Assembly: GCA_049673305.1 (NCBI GenBank) | Contig: JBATXM010000012.1 | Coordinates: forward strand, 1 to 22,488 | Source: GCA-003244245 sp049673305 | GTDB lineage: Bacteria > Actinomycetota > Actinomycetes > Mycobacteriales > Pseudonocardiaceae | Reading direction: 5' to 3' | Length of the DNA stretch: 22,488 nucleotides | Shown: positions 6,187 to 14,393 of the stretch, piece after piece | How the letters are laid out: each line of letters begins with the position of its first letter | How positions within the stretch are numbered: the stretch's first letter is position 1 | The notes under the pieces: model-generated | Databases searched by the model: none | Told to the model about the DNA's origin: nothing | What the model saw: only the letters and a program-made list of their open reading frames with translations | Translations under genes and position numbers: made by a program

Positions 6187-7763
6187 CTGTGCCTCCCCAC
6201 GACCACCCGGTGGTCGAGTAAGTCGGCAAGCACGTCCGCGTCCACGAACGGGTGCTTGACGCCGCGCACCTCTTGAGTGGTCTCGTGGCCCTTCCCCGCG
6301 ACGACCAGGGCATCCCCCGGGCGGGCCCGCGTGATGGCGTAGGCGATCGCCTTCGCCCGGTCGCCGATCTCCACAATCGACCCGGTGGCGCCCGCACGCG
6401 CACCGGCAAGGATGGCCGCCCGGATCACCGCCGGGTCCTCGGTGCGGGGGTTGTCGTCGGTGATTACCAGCAGATCGGCCCGGCGAGCCGCTTCGGCGCC
6501 CATCAGCGGGCGCTTGGTCGTGTCCCGGTCCCCACCACAGCCCAGTACCACCAGCAATCGCCCAGGGACCTGGGCTCGAACCGCGTCGAGCAGCGCGGCC
6601 ACCGCAGCGGGCTTGTGTGCGTAGTCGACCAGTGCGAGGAAATCCTGGCCGCGGTTCACCCGCTGCATCCGACCGGGCACCTCGGCGGTGGCGATGCCCC
6701 GGGCCAACAACACCGGATCAGCCCCCGAGGTATGGCCAATGGCCAACGCAAGCAGCGCATTCGTCACATTGAACACGCCGGGCATCCGCAGCTTTAAGCG
6801 CTGGTCGAACCCGTCTGGGCCCACGGCGCGGAACGTCTGGTCGCCGCAGCGCCCGACAGTGATGTCCTGAGCGTGCCACGTGGCGTCGCCGCTCAGGGAG
6901 ACCGTCGTGGTCGCGCCAGTGACCAGCCGCCGCCCCCAGGCGTCATCGCTGCACACCACCTCCGCGCTGGCCCGCCCGTCGAACAGCATCGCCTTGGCGG
7001 CGAAGTAGTCCTCAAGGTCGGTGTGGAAGTCCAGGTGATCCTGGGACAAGTTGGTGAACGCGCCGACCGCGAAGGTGGTACCGGTCACTCGGCCCAGCGC
7101 CAGTGCATGGCTGGAGACCTCGATGGGCACGTGAGTGATGCCGCGTTCGGCCATCAGCGCCAGCAGGGCCTGCAGGTCCGGGGCTTCCGGGGTGGTGAAC
7201 GTGCTGGGCAGCAGCGCCTCGCCGATCCGCGCCTGCACGGTACCGAGCAGGCCGGTGCGCGCGCCCGCCGCGCGCAACCCCGCCTCGAGAAGGTATGCCG
7301 TGGTGGTCTTGCCGGCGGTGCCGGTGATCCCGAGCACCGCCAGCCGGGCGGAGGGGCCACCGAAGATCTGGGCCGACAGGGTGCCCAGTACCGACCGGGG
7401 GTCCGGATGCACCAGCACCGGAATCCCCGGCCGGTACCCGGTGGCGGCGCTCAGCGCCGGCGAGCGCGCACCCACGGGGTCAGTGAGCACCGCAACGGCC
7501 CCAGCGCTGATCGCGATGCCGGCGAAGTCGGCGCCATGCGGCCGGCCGGGTGACAGGCTGGGCAGCGCCGCGAACAGGTCGCCGGGAAGCACCTGTTGGG
7601 CACGCAGCGTAATACCCGTGACCAGCACCTGATCGCAGGCCCGATTCGGGTGCCCTAAGACGGTCGCGCCAGCAAGGGCGGCAAGTGCGGTCAGCGGAAT
7701 CGGCGCGGTGCGCGACGGTCGCAGCGGCGTCTCGACCAACGAGGGAGTCACAGGAGCAGTCAC
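6183..7763 (-). CDS. murE: UDP-MurNAc-tripeptide synthetase MurE (meso-DAP type)
   Basis: A 526-residue Mur ligase. The ATP P-loop GITGTAGKTTT is at 146-155. TFTTPEAPDLQALL and the SQDHLDFH motif follow, then Lys257 in YFAAKAM, the lysine that is carbamylated in this family. VDYAHKPAAV and ITDDNPRTEDP (437-440 = DNPR) mark the C-terminal domain; DNPR indicates meso-diaminopimelate rather than lysine as substrate. KGHETTQEV closes the fold, and the protein ends about 30 residues later with no second Mur domain, so it is not a MurE-MurF fusion. The GTG start has no clear Shine-Dalgarno and lies 64 bp after ftsI, the largest gap inside rsmH-ftsQ. Confidence 0.95.
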   Translation of the reverse strand: MTAPVTPSLVETPLRPSRTAPIPLTALAALAGATVLGHPNRACDQVLVTGITLRAQQVLPGDLFAALPSLSPGRPHGADFAGIAISAGAVAVLTDPVGARSPALSAATGYRPGIPVLVHPDPRSVLGTLSAQIFGGPSARLAVLGITGTAGKTTTAYLLEAGLRAAGARTGLLGTVQARIGEALLPSTFTTPEAPDLQALLALMAERGITHVPIEVSSHALALGRVTGTTFAVGAFTNLSQDHLDFHTDLEDYFAAKAMLFDGRASAEVVCSDDAWGRRLVTGATTTVSLSGDATWHAQDITVGRCGDQTFRAVGPDGFDQRLKLRMPGVFNVTNALLALAIGHTSGADPVLLARGIATAEVPGRMQRVNRGQDFLALVDYAHKPAAVAALLDAVRAQVPGRLLVVLGCGGDRDTTKRPLMGAEAARRADLLVITDDNPRTEDPAVIRAAILAGARAGATGSIVEIGDRAKAIAYAITRARPGDALVVAGKGHETTQEVRGVKHPFVDADVLADLLDHRVVVGRHR

Positions 7764-7827
7764 GATCTGGGGTCGGGTGCGGGTGGAGCGGAAGACCAGC
7801 GGAAACGAAGGCTACCGGCGGCCAGCA

Positions 7828-9663
7828 TCAGGGAAGGGTGAGGGTGGCGACGGGACTAGGTTCGGGAGACAGGGGGATCTGGTAGCGCCCCGCCAGATAG
7901 GAGGCGATGTCATGGAACAACGGCGCGGCGCTGCCGACAGCCGGGTTGTCGAGCATGATCCCGACGACGAAGCGCGGAGCGTCGGCAGGCAGGATGCCGG
8001 CGAAGGTGATCCAGTAGTTCGAGTTGCTGTAGCAGCCACAGCTGGGGTTGACCTGCTGCGCGGTGCCGGTCTTGGCCGAGATCTGGTACCCCTCTAGTGC
8101 CGCTTCCGGGCCAGTGCCGCGCTGTCCTGGTTCGTTCTGCACGACCGCTCGCAGCATGTCCCGCACCGTCCGGGCGGCCTGCGGGCTGACCACCCGGACA
8201 CCGGCTGGTCGTGGGGTCGCGGTCCGGGTACCGTCCGGGTCGATCTCGGCGGTGACGATCCGCGGCGGGATGCGCACGCCGTCGTTGGCAATCGCCTGGT
8301 ACATGCCGGCCATCTGCAGCACGGTCATCGACAGGCCTTGACCGATAGGGAGGTTGGCGAACGTGCTGCCCGACCACCGATCTCGGGGCGGCACCTGGCC
8401 CGCGCTTTCCCCGGGCAACCCCACGTTAGTGCGCTGGCCCAGACCCATTCGGGTGAGCATGTCCACAAAGCGGTCCTTACCCAGGCGTTGCGCGGTGAGC
8501 AAGACGCCGACGTTGGACGAGCGGGCCAGCACCCCGGTGAACGTGAGGTTCACGGTGCCGTGCGACCACGCGTCCCGGACGGTCCGGTCGGCAATTCGCA
8601 GTTCGCCGGGGACTTGCAGCACGGTGTCCGGCGTGACGACACCGTGCTCGATCGCCGCGGCGGCGGTGACCACCTTGTTCACCGAACCTGGTTCGAAGGG
8701 GGCTGAGACCGCCGGGTTGCCCAGCAACTCAGGGGTTGCCGCCGCGAGGTTGTTCGGGTCGAAGGTGACGTCATTGGCCATCGCGTAGACCTCGGCGGTA
8801 CGCGCATCGAGCACCACTGCGCTGGCCCCTTTGGCATGGTATTTCCGCGCATAGTCGCCGAGCATTTGCGCCACGGTGAACTGCAGGTCGGAGTCCACGG
8901 TGAGCTCGAGGCCCGAACCCGGTACCGGCGACCGCTCGGCGCGCTCGCTGCCCGGGATGACCGCGTCCGAGCCCTCAGCGGTGTCCACCACCCGGCGGCC
9001 GTCCCGGCCAGCCAGCAGGGTGTCGGCATAGTTCTCCAGGCCGACCAGTCCCCGAACTTTGCGCTCGTCGGCCCGCCAGTTCGCCACCCCCAGGATGTTG
9101 GCTGCGAGCTCACCGCCGGGGTACTGCCGGATCTCCCGGTGCTCCGCGCTGATCTCGGGGAAATCCCGCTGGATCGCCCTAGCCTGGGCCGGCGTCACCA
9201 ACGGTGCCAGCAATACTGTGGTGCGGTCGCTGCGCAGTTGGCTCAGGAGCTCCTGCTCGGACACCGGCGGCCCGAGCACCTGAGCGACCCGGCGGGCCAT
9301 CGCCTGCTTGTGCGCGTCTGGATCGGCCCGCACCGCGCGCTGCTCGGCAGTGATCCGTTTCGGCTGAGCGTACAAAGCCTGGGCCGCCACGCTGAACGCC
9401 AGCGGCGTGCCGTTGCGGTCAGTGATAGTGCCGCGCTGCGCGGGCAGCGTCTGCACGGCGGTGCGTTGGTTCGCAGCCTGCGCGGACAGTTCCGCCGCCT
9501 GCAACCCCTGCACCGCGAGCAGTTTGAGTCCGGCGGCCACCAGCGCAAGCACGAGTACCACCCGACCCAGCCCCAACCGGCTGGGTAGCCCAGCTGCCCG
9601 CGAGCCGGGTCCCCGGCGGTGCCGAGGTACCCCGGTTGGCCGGGCAGTGGTCGCTGTGCTCAA
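7828..9663 (-). CDS. ftsI: Septal penicillin-binding protein FtsI / PbpB (transpeptidase)
   Basis: A 611-residue class B penicillin-binding protein that crosslinks septal peptidoglycan with FtsW. A short cytoplasmic tail is followed by one membrane helix (about 33-52). The dimerisation domain begins with RGTITDRNGTPLA. The transpeptidase domain has the active-site SVNK (Ser327-Lys330, in FEPGSVNKVV), the SSN motif (382-384) and KTG (531-533, in ISAKTGTAQQ). No PASTA domain is present. The start is TTG at 9663, overlapping the stop of the ftsL-like gene by 4 bp (TTGA). The nearby alternatives are in other frames, so TTG with coupling is the best choice. Confidence 0.94.
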   Translation of the reverse strand: MSTATTARPTGVPRHRRGPGSRAAGLPSRLGLGRVVLVLALVAAGLKLLAVQGLQAAELSAQAANQRTAVQTLPAQRGTITDRNGTPLAFSVAAQALYAQPKRITAEQRAVRADPDAHKQAMARRVAQVLGPPVSEQELLSQLRSDRTTVLLAPLVTPAQARAIQRDFPEISAEHREIRQYPGGELAANILGVANWRADERKVRGLVGLENYADTLLAGRDGRRVVDTAEGSDAVIPGSERAERSPVPGSGLELTVDSDLQFTVAQMLGDYARKYHAKGASAVVLDARTAEVYAMANDVTFDPNNLAAATPELLGNPAVSAPFEPGSVNKVVTAAAAIEHGVVTPDTVLQVPGELRIADRTVRDAWSHGTVNLTFTGVLARSSNVGVLLTAQRLGKDRFVDMLTRMGLGQRTNVGLPGESAGQVPPRDRWSGSTFANLPIGQGLSMTVLQMAGMYQAIANDGVRIPPRIVTAEIDPDGTRTATPRPAGVRVVSPQAARTVRDMLRAVVQNEPGQRGTGPEAALEGYQISAKTGTAQQVNPSCGCYSNSNYWITFAGILPADAPRFVVGIMLDNPAVGSAAPLFHDIASYLAGRYQIPLSPEPSPVATLTLP

Positions 9664-10271
9664 GGCAGTACACCTAACGGGGCAGGTGCTACCGCAGGTG
9701 CAGGTCGTGCCGACGGCGGTGGAGCAGGTAATGCCCCTGGGGGGGCAGGGGCTAGAGCTGGTGGTGAGGCAGGTATTGCTGACGGCGGTGGAGCAGGTGC
9801 GGTAGCCCGCCGAGGCTGGCCGATCAGAACGACGGTGCCATCCGGGTGAACGATCAGCAGAGCCGGGTTCCCGGCCGGCACCATGCCCAGCTCGCGAGCC
9901 CGGCGAGCCAGCTCAGGTGCGGTCTCCAGAGTCGCTACCTCGCGGCTGAGGCCCTCTGAACGCTCGGCCAGGTTTCTGGCCAGCGTGCGAGCGCTCTGCA
10001 GGTGGTAGGAGTCAGCGGTGGCGGCCGTGGACAACCACAGCGTGGATACCAGCGCCACCCCCAGCAGCGCCATCACCAGCAGCACGAAGGGCGTCCGGCC
10101 GGCGTCCGTGCTGTCGGGTCCACGGTGGCGGGCCCCGGTGCGCTGGGCGCGCCGAGCGTAGGCGCGGGCGACGGCCGGGGAACGGCCTCCCGGCGCCCCG
10201 GTGTCCCGGCGGCGGGTAGGCGCGGTGGTCCTGCCCCGCATCGGGCTCGCGGTGCGGGTGGGAGCCGTCAT
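9660..10271 (-). CDS. ftsL: FtsL-like divisome membrane protein
   Basis: A 203-residue bitopic protein in the ftsL slot between rsmH and ftsI. Residues 1-60 are basic and disordered, 61-83 form the membrane helix (PFVLLVMALLGVALVSTLWL), and 87-128 are a heptad-rich stretch (LARNLAERSEGLSREVATLE) suited to the coiled coil with FtsB. After a short GNPALLIVHPDGTVVLIG segment, residues 155-203 are almost only Pro and Ala, partly in repeats. Sequence conservation is poor in this family, so the call rests on topology and position. Its ATG overlaps the rsmH stop, and its stop overlaps the ftsI TTG. The long Pro/Ala tail would be outside the membrane. Confidence 0.8.
   Translation of the reverse strand: MTAPTRTASPMRGRTTAPTRRRDTGAPGGRSPAVARAYARRAQRTGARHRGPDSTDAGRTPFVLLVMALLGVALVSTLWLSTAATADSYHLQSARTLARNLAERSEGLSREVATLETAPELARRARELGMVPAGNPALLIVHPDGTVVLIGQPRRATAPAPPPSAIPASPPALAPAPPGALPAPPPSARPAPAVAPAPLGVLP
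9712..9798. repeat. In-frame repeat in the Pro/Ala tail of the ftsL-like gene
   Basis: GACGGCGGTGGAGCAGGT is found exactly at 9712-9729 and 9781-9798, 69 bp (23 codons) apart. It encodes the repeated PAPPPSA segments of the tail. Such tracts expand and contract easily. Confidence 0.8.
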
Positions 10272-11278
10272 GACGGCGCGATGCGCTGCGCGGCGCGCAG
10301 CCGCACCGACGCTGAGCGCGGGTTGGTCTCGGTCTCGTCCGGGCCAGCGCGCTCGGCGCCACGGGTCAGCGCGCGCAGCTGGGGTCCGTGATTTGGCAAC
10401 TCGACGGGCAGGCCAACCGGGGTACGAGAGGTGCTCAGCTGGGCCAGCGCCCGTTTGACGATCCGGTCCTCCAGCGAGTGGTAGGACATCGCCACCAGCC
10501 GGCCGCCGAGGGCCAGCGCACCCAGCGCGGCGGGTATCGCCGAGCGCAGTGCCGCCAGCTCGCCGTTGACCTCGATCCGCAACGCTTGGAAGGTCCGCTT
10601 GGCGGGATGGCCACCGTGGCGGCGGGTGGCCGCCGGGACACTCTGATAGACGATCTCGACCAGCTGGGCGGTGGTGCTCAAGGGCCGTAGGGCCACGACC
10701 GCAGCGGCAATCCGGCTGGCGAAGCGTTCCTCGCCGTACTCCCGGAGCACCCGGGTGAGATCGGCCTGCGAGTAGCCGTTGAGCACGTCAGCCGCAGTCG
10801 GCCCGGTACTGGAATCCATGCGCATATCCAGCACGGCGTCGCGAGCGTAGGAGAAACCGCGTTGCGCGGCGTCAAGTTGCAGCGAGGACACCCCCAAGTC
10901 GAACAGCACACCATCAAGGCGCGGGATGCCAAGGCGCTGAAGAATCTGGGGCAGCTCGTCGTAGACCGCATGCAGCAGGTGAGTCCGCTCGGCGTACGCC
11001 GCCAGCCGGCGGCTGGCCACAGCGAGCGCTTGCGGGTCACGGTCGAGGCCGATCAAGGTGAGCGCAGGATGGGCGTCGAGCAGCGCGGCCGCGTGCCCAC
11101 CGAGACCCACCGTGGCATCGAGTACCACGGCCGGGCGCTGCGCCAACGCCGGCCCGAGCAACTCAAGGCACCGGTGCAGCATGACTGGAGCATGCTCGGG
11201 TAACCCAGACGATGGCCCAAAAAATGACACAGGGTCACCAGGCGGGTGATCGGCCACCAGCAACCTCCCTCCGCTCAC
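10268..11278 (-). CDS. rsmH: 16S rRNA (cytosine-1402-N4)-methyltransferase RsmH (MraW)
   Basis: A 336-residue SAM-dependent methyltransferase that makes N4-methyl-C1402 in 16S rRNA. Visible motifs are EHAPVML at the N-terminus, VLDATVGLGGHAAALL (SAM site), GVLFDLGVSSLQLD, GFSYARDAVLDMRMD, HPAKRTFQALRIEVN, MSYHSLEDRIVK, and NPRSASVRLRA near the C-terminus. The frame stays open for another 63 codons upstream, but the start is placed at GTG 11278 because AAGGAGG lies 5 bases before it and the extra residues are not family-like. The stop overlaps the ftsL-like ATG by 4 bp. Confidence 0.94.
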   Translation of the reverse strand: MSGGRLLVADHPPGDPVSFFGPSSGLPEHAPVMLHRCLELLGPALAQRPAVVLDATVGLGGHAAALLDAHPALTLIGLDRDPQALAVASRRLAAYAERTHLLHAVYDELPQILQRLGIPRLDGVLFDLGVSSLQLDAAQRGFSYARDAVLDMRMDSSTGPTAADVLNGYSQADLTRVLREYGEERFASRIAAAVVALRPLSTTAQLVEIVYQSVPAATRRHGGHPAKRTFQALRIEVNGELAALRSAIPAALGALALGGRLVAMSYHSLEDRIVKRALAQLSTSRTPVGLPVELPNHGPQLRALTRGAERAGPDETETNPRSASVRLRAAQRIAPS

Positions 11279-11409
11279 ACCCACCTCCTTACGCGACTCG
11301 GAAAAACGCTGCGCGGTGCCGCCAGGTCTCCGCCCGGTAGCCAGATCCTGGCGCCGGGGAAGGTACGTCAGGGCTCTGCTGGTCCGTGTTGTTGCGCATC
11401 GCCGCCGAT

Positions 11410-11457
11410 GTTGTTGAGCGGTTGTTGAGCACAGTCGATGCGCCTCCGGGCGGAGGC
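11410..11457 (-). terminator. Hairpin plus direct repeats between mraZ and rsmH, possible attenuator
   Basis: Just after the mraZ stop, on the minus strand, a GC-rich inverted repeat GCCTCCG-2-CGGAGGC (11442-11457) can form a 6-7 bp stem. It is followed by two copies of GCTCAACAAC 11 bases apart (11410-11430). No U-run follows, so if it terminates transcription it does so weakly. The 193-bp gap at 11279-11471 otherwise shows only the rsmH Shine-Dalgarno. A partial terminator would separate mraZ levels from those of the wall genes. Confidence 0.4.
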
Positions 11458-11471
11458 CTCGTGGCACCGGG

Positions 11472-11903
11472 TCACATCACGCCAGGCAGCACCTCCTCTT
11501 GCGCCTGGGAGTAGGCCTCCTCGTGGTCCTCCAGATAGCGCTGCCAAGCCGCGCTATCCCAGACCTCCAAACGGTTGATCGCTCCGATCACCGCGCAGTC
11601 CTTGCTCAGCCCGGCGTAGCGCCGCAGCTCCGCCGTGATCGAAATCCGGCCCTGCCCATCCGGGCGTTGCTCGTCGGTACCGGCGAACAGGTAACGCTGA
11701 TAGGCCCGCACCGCCTCATTGGTGAACGGCGCCTGCGCCACCTTGCGAGCCATCTCCTCGAACTCAGCACGCGGAAAGAGGTAGAGGCAGTGGTCCTGTC
11801 CCTTGGTGACCATCAACCCCCCTGCGAGCGCATCACGAAACTTCGCCGGCAACGTCAACCGGCCCTTGTCGTCAAGCCGGGGCGTGTGCGTGCCCAGGAA
11901 CAC
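11472..11903 (-). CDS. mraZ: MraZ, DNA-binding regulator of the dcw operon
   Basis: A 143-residue protein, the standard MraZ length, with two SpoVT-AbrB-type half domains. The first begins FLGTHTPRLDDKGRLTLPAK (DxKGR signature). The second is LFAGTDEQRPDGQGRISI (DGQGR). MraZ forms a ring-shaped oligomer that binds tandem GTGG-type boxes at its own promoter and regulates dcw transcription. The start is GTG at 11903, preceded by GGGAGGTGG. An in-frame upstream extension to 11990 exists, but it runs through the 5' leader and lacks family similarity. Four boxes lie in its promoter (11967-12001). Confidence 0.94.
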   Translation of the reverse strand: MFLGTHTPRLDDKGRLTLPAKFRDALAGGLMVTKGQDHCLYLFPRAEFEEMARKVAQAPFTNEAVRAYQRYLFAGTDEQRPDGQGRISITAELRRYAGLSKDCAVIGAINRLEVWDSAAWQRYLEDHEEAYSQAQEEVLPGVM

Positions 11904-11966
11904 GCCACCCACCTCCCCAGCCAGCCCACCGGCCCCGTGAACCGACCACCAAGCACCCCTGCCGCT

Positions 11967-12006
11967 CCACTGCCAACCACCGTACCCCACTTTCCACCAC
12001 TGTCAA
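11967..12006 (-). promoter_or_regulatory. mraZ/dcw promoter with four phased MraZ boxes
   Basis: On the minus strand, a consensus -35 TTGACA (12006-12001) and a -10 TACGGT (11984-11979) are separated by 16 bases. Overlaid are four boxes at exact 10-bp spacing: AGTGG (12001-11997), AGTGG (11991-11987), GGTGG (11981-11977) and AGTGG (11971-11967). Three spaced boxes lie between the -35 edge and the -10, and the fourth is at about the start site. Phased GTGG repeats are the known operator type for MraZ. The leader to the mraZ GTG is about 65-70 bases. Confidence 0.82.
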
Positions 12007-12251
12007 CGCGCGAACCCCCACGTGTTGCCGTCACCACCCCAATCTCCCCAGCTCAAGCCCAGTGGGGGAACCGCCCTGAATCCGTCACTTGCGCGCTCCC
12101 CAGACCACCCGGGCACGGTCTTATGGATGCTCAGGTGAGAGATGGTCTTGAGGACGGTGTGAAGTCCGCGCTGGACACGCCACCCCGGTGGCCCTACTGT
12201 CCGCCCTGCGGGCTATCCCGCCCGCGTGCCGGTCGGGGGAAGCCCGGGGCC

Positions 12252-12316
12252 GCAAAAGGTTCCACTTGGCGGTCGGTGGAGCCTTCGGATGCTGCAAAAA
12301 GTTCCGATTGGCGGTC
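12252..12316. mobile_element. Imperfect repeats resembling IS21-type element ends
   Basis: Two 23-base copies, 12252-12274 and 12294-12316, are 20/23 identical with a 42-bp period. Read on minus, each is GACCGCCAA-nn-GGAAC followed by a T-run and TGC. Multiple terminal repeats with a GACCGCCAAGTGGAACTTTT look are, from memory, typical of IS21-family ends in actinobacteria. No transposase is present, so this would be a scar. The wider stretch 12007-12435 contains no gene I can support. Confidence 0.4.
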
Positions 12317-12435
12317 AGCTTGTTGATCGACAGTGGCGCGATCTGCAGAGAAGCCGATGAGGGACGTGGAGTGACGCTGGGTCAAGCATCTGGCGGCTGA
12401 TCCCCAACCACCTATGTGATCTTGAGACGGCCGTG

Positions 12436-12476
12436 CCGAAGTGCCCCGCTCGATACCTGTGAGCGGGGCACTTCGG
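12436..12476. terminator. Strong 16-bp-stem hairpin terminator
   Basis: CCGAAGTGCCCCGCTC and its exact complement enclose a 9-base loop (12452-12460). The hairpin lies 30 bp beyond the stop of the DUF3040 gene on the minus strand. There is no U-run, as is common for actinobacterial terminators. It would isolate the mraZ promoter from transcription coming through DUF3040. Confidence 0.75.
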
Positions 12477-12506
12477 TGTGTCGGTCAGTCGAATTCGCCC
12501 TTAGGG

Positions 12507-12899
12507 CTAATGCTCCTCGAAGCGGCGGCGGAACCGCTGCTCCATCCGTTGGGCCAGGGTGCTGCGCCCTTGCCCGGCAGATGATCGGTCCAACGATCCC
12601 GCGCCCCGGCCCTCGCCAGCAGAGCGGCGAGAGAAGATCGCGACGACGGCACCAGCGAACATCACCAAGAAGCCGAGAACGCTGACGACCGGGATCCCGA
12701 CCGGACGGAAGGGGAGCACGACACCAGCGATCAGGAGCAGCAAACCCAGCACAAAAAGTGCGATTCCCTGGATTCGACGGCGGTGCGACCTGCTGCGCAT
12801 CCGGGCGCCGCGGACGTTCGACGCGAACTTGGGGTCCTCTGCGTAGAGCGCGCGTTCGATCTGGTCGAGCAGACGCTGCTCGTGCTCGGAGAGTGGCAT
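12507..12899 (-). CDS. DUF3040 two-helix membrane protein
   Basis: A 130-residue protein whose N-terminus, MPLSEHEQRLLDQIERALY followed by AEDPKFAS, is the DUF3040 signature seen across actinobacteria. Two membrane helices follow (about 43-63 and 66-90) after a basic stretch RMRSRSHRRR. The tail is basic and Gly/Ser/Arg-rich. The ATG at 12899 is chosen because GGAGGAGG sits 4 bases upstream; the open frame extends 31 codons further without similarity. In mycobacteria a DUF3040 gene also lies next to mraZ, which supports the region's identity. The function is unknown. Confidence 0.88.
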   Translation of the reverse strand: MPLSEHEQRLLDQIERALYAEDPKFASNVRGARMRSRSHRRRIQGIALFVLGLLLLIAGVVLPFRPVGIPVVSVLGFLVMFAGAVVAIFSRRSAGEGRGAGSLDRSSAGQGRSTLAQRMEQRFRRRFEEH

Positions 12900-13046
12900 C
12901 GCTCCTCCTCCGGCACTCAAGGTTGTCGATAGGGCTTGTAGATAGGGGCTACCGCTGGTGTGTCCGACCCCGACGGTAGTACCTGGGGCCACTGGGCGCC
13001 TACCGTGGGCTCCTAGCGTCAGGATACGAGCCCGAGGCGGTATGGA

Positions 13047-14384
13047 CTAGCCGATCTGGTTACCCAATCCAGTGGAGAACGGCGTTTCGCCGCATCCGGA
13101 CCGCGCTGGCGTCTCCAGCAGGGTGGCGAGCCGCACGGCGCCACCGCCGAACCGGGACCGCGCGGCGTCCGCCGCATGTTCGGCGCCCGACCATTTCGCA
13201 CGGGTCTCGCCGTTTCCCGTCCCTGGATGACTACCGCCACCGTCCAGAAGAGTGAGCTGCTCGGTCACCGGGCCTCGGACCAGCTGCTCTACCCGCACCC
13301 CCAGCAACCGCACCGTCGCCCCGAGGGGCAGGTTACCGTCCAGCAGGTCGACGGCCACCGCGAACACCCCGTGCACGGAGTCGGTCGGATCGGCCATGGT
13401 TCTGGAACGGGTGATGGTGGTGAAATCGGGGTAGCGGATTTTCACCGCGATGGTGCGCCCGCGCAGGCCGCGGCGACGTAGCGCAGCCGTGGCGCGATCG
13501 ACCAGCCGCAGCAGCTCACGCCGCAACACCACCCGGTCAGCCACATCCTGGGCAAAGGTCTCCTCCGCTCCTACCGACTTTTCCGGCATGTCAGGCACCA
13601 CTGGCCGCTCGTCCCGGCCGTTGGCGAGCGCATGCAAGTGCTGGGCGCACGCGACACCCACAGCGCGCCGCAAGGCAGGCAGTGGCGTGCTCGCGACGTC
13701 AGCCACGGTGGTGCAGCCCAGCCGATGCAGCGCCTGAGCGGTGCGCTGACCTACCCCCCACAGCGCGGACACCGGCAGTGGATGCAGGAATTCGAGCACA
13801 CCATCGGCGGGTACCACGAGCAGTCCATCCGGCTTGGACCGCGCGGAGGCCAGCTTGGCGAGGAACTTGCTCGGAGCCACCCCCACCGAGCAGGTCACCT
13901 GGTGCGCGTCGTAGACCTGTCCACGGATCCACTCCCCGATTCCGGCCGGGCTCATGCCCAGCCTGCGCACTGACCCGCCGACGTCGAGGAAGGCCTCGTC
14001 CAGGCTCAGTGGCTCGACCAGCGGGGTGATCTCCCGGAACAGCGCCATCACCCCGATGGAGACCTCCGCGTAGCGGGGAAAATGCGGCGGTACGAACTCC
14101 GCTTGCGGACACAGCCGGCGGGCCTGCGCGACCGGCATCGCCGAGCGGACCCCGAACGCCCGGGCTTGGTAACTCGCCGAGAGCACGACGCCACGGTCCC
14201 CGGCCGGATTGCTGCCGCCGGCCACCACCACGGGCCGCCCGGCCAGCTCAGGACGCCGCTGAACCTCGACGGAGGCATAAAAGGCATCCATGTCGACGTG
14301 CAGCACGGGGCAGCCGCGATCGGCAGCACAACCAACGTCCATGACACCACCAAGATAGTCGAACTGGTGTTCGATGCCGTCCAT
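13047..14384 (-). CDS. dinB: DNA polymerase IV (Y-family translesion polymerase)
   Basis: A 445-residue Y-family polymerase. Catalytic motifs are HVDMDAFYASVE (Asp31, Asp33) and EPLSLDEAFLDV (Asp129, Glu130). The finger motif SYQARAFGVRSAMP and the HhH region LWGVGQRTAQALHRLG are clear. The little-finger domain follows, then a probable beta-clamp motif QLTLLD (376-381). The last 65 residues resemble the usual actinobacterial tail (AADAARSRFGGGAV). It starts 9 bp after the methyltransferase stop. ATG 14384 and ATG 14342 are both possible starts; neither has a strong Shine-Dalgarno. Its role is bypass of damaged bases. Confidence 0.94.
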   Translation of the reverse strand: MDGIEHQFDYLGGVMDVGCAADRGCPVLHVDMDAFYASVEVQRRPELAGRPVVVAGGSNPAGDRGVVLSASYQARAFGVRSAMPVAQARRLCPQAEFVPPHFPRYAEVSIGVMALFREITPLVEPLSLDEAFLDVGGSVRRLGMSPAGIGEWIRGQVYDAHQVTCSVGVAPSKFLAKLASARSKPDGLLVVPADGVLEFLHPLPVSALWGVGQRTAQALHRLGCTTVADVASTPLPALRRAVGVACAQHLHALANGRDERPVVPDMPEKSVGAEETFAQDVADRVVLRRELLRLVDRATAALRRRGLRGRTIAVKIRYPDFTTITRSRTMADPTDSVHGVFAVAVDLLDGNLPLGATVRLLGVRVEQLVRGPVTEQLTLLDGGGSHPGTGNGETRAKWSGAEHAADAARSRFGGGAVRLATLLETPARSGCGETPFSTGLGNQIG

Positions 14385-14393
14385 GCTAGCCGG

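Noticed and set aside
6183..7763. MurE-MurF fusion to explain the missing murF
   Set aside because: The protein has one P-loop, one DNPR motif and ends at the normal MurE C-terminus.
11279..11467. 63-codon N-terminal extension of RsmH
   Set aside because: The AAGGAGG just before GTG 11278, and lack of family similarity before it, favour the shorter protein.
11904..11990. N-terminal extension of MraZ
   Set aside because: It would translate the leader next to the promoter. The shorter form has the exact family length and a ribosome site.
12436..12476. 6C-type small RNA
   Set aside because: Only one long stem with a 9-base loop; the two C-rich loops of 6C RNA are absent, and its place after a stop fits a terminator.
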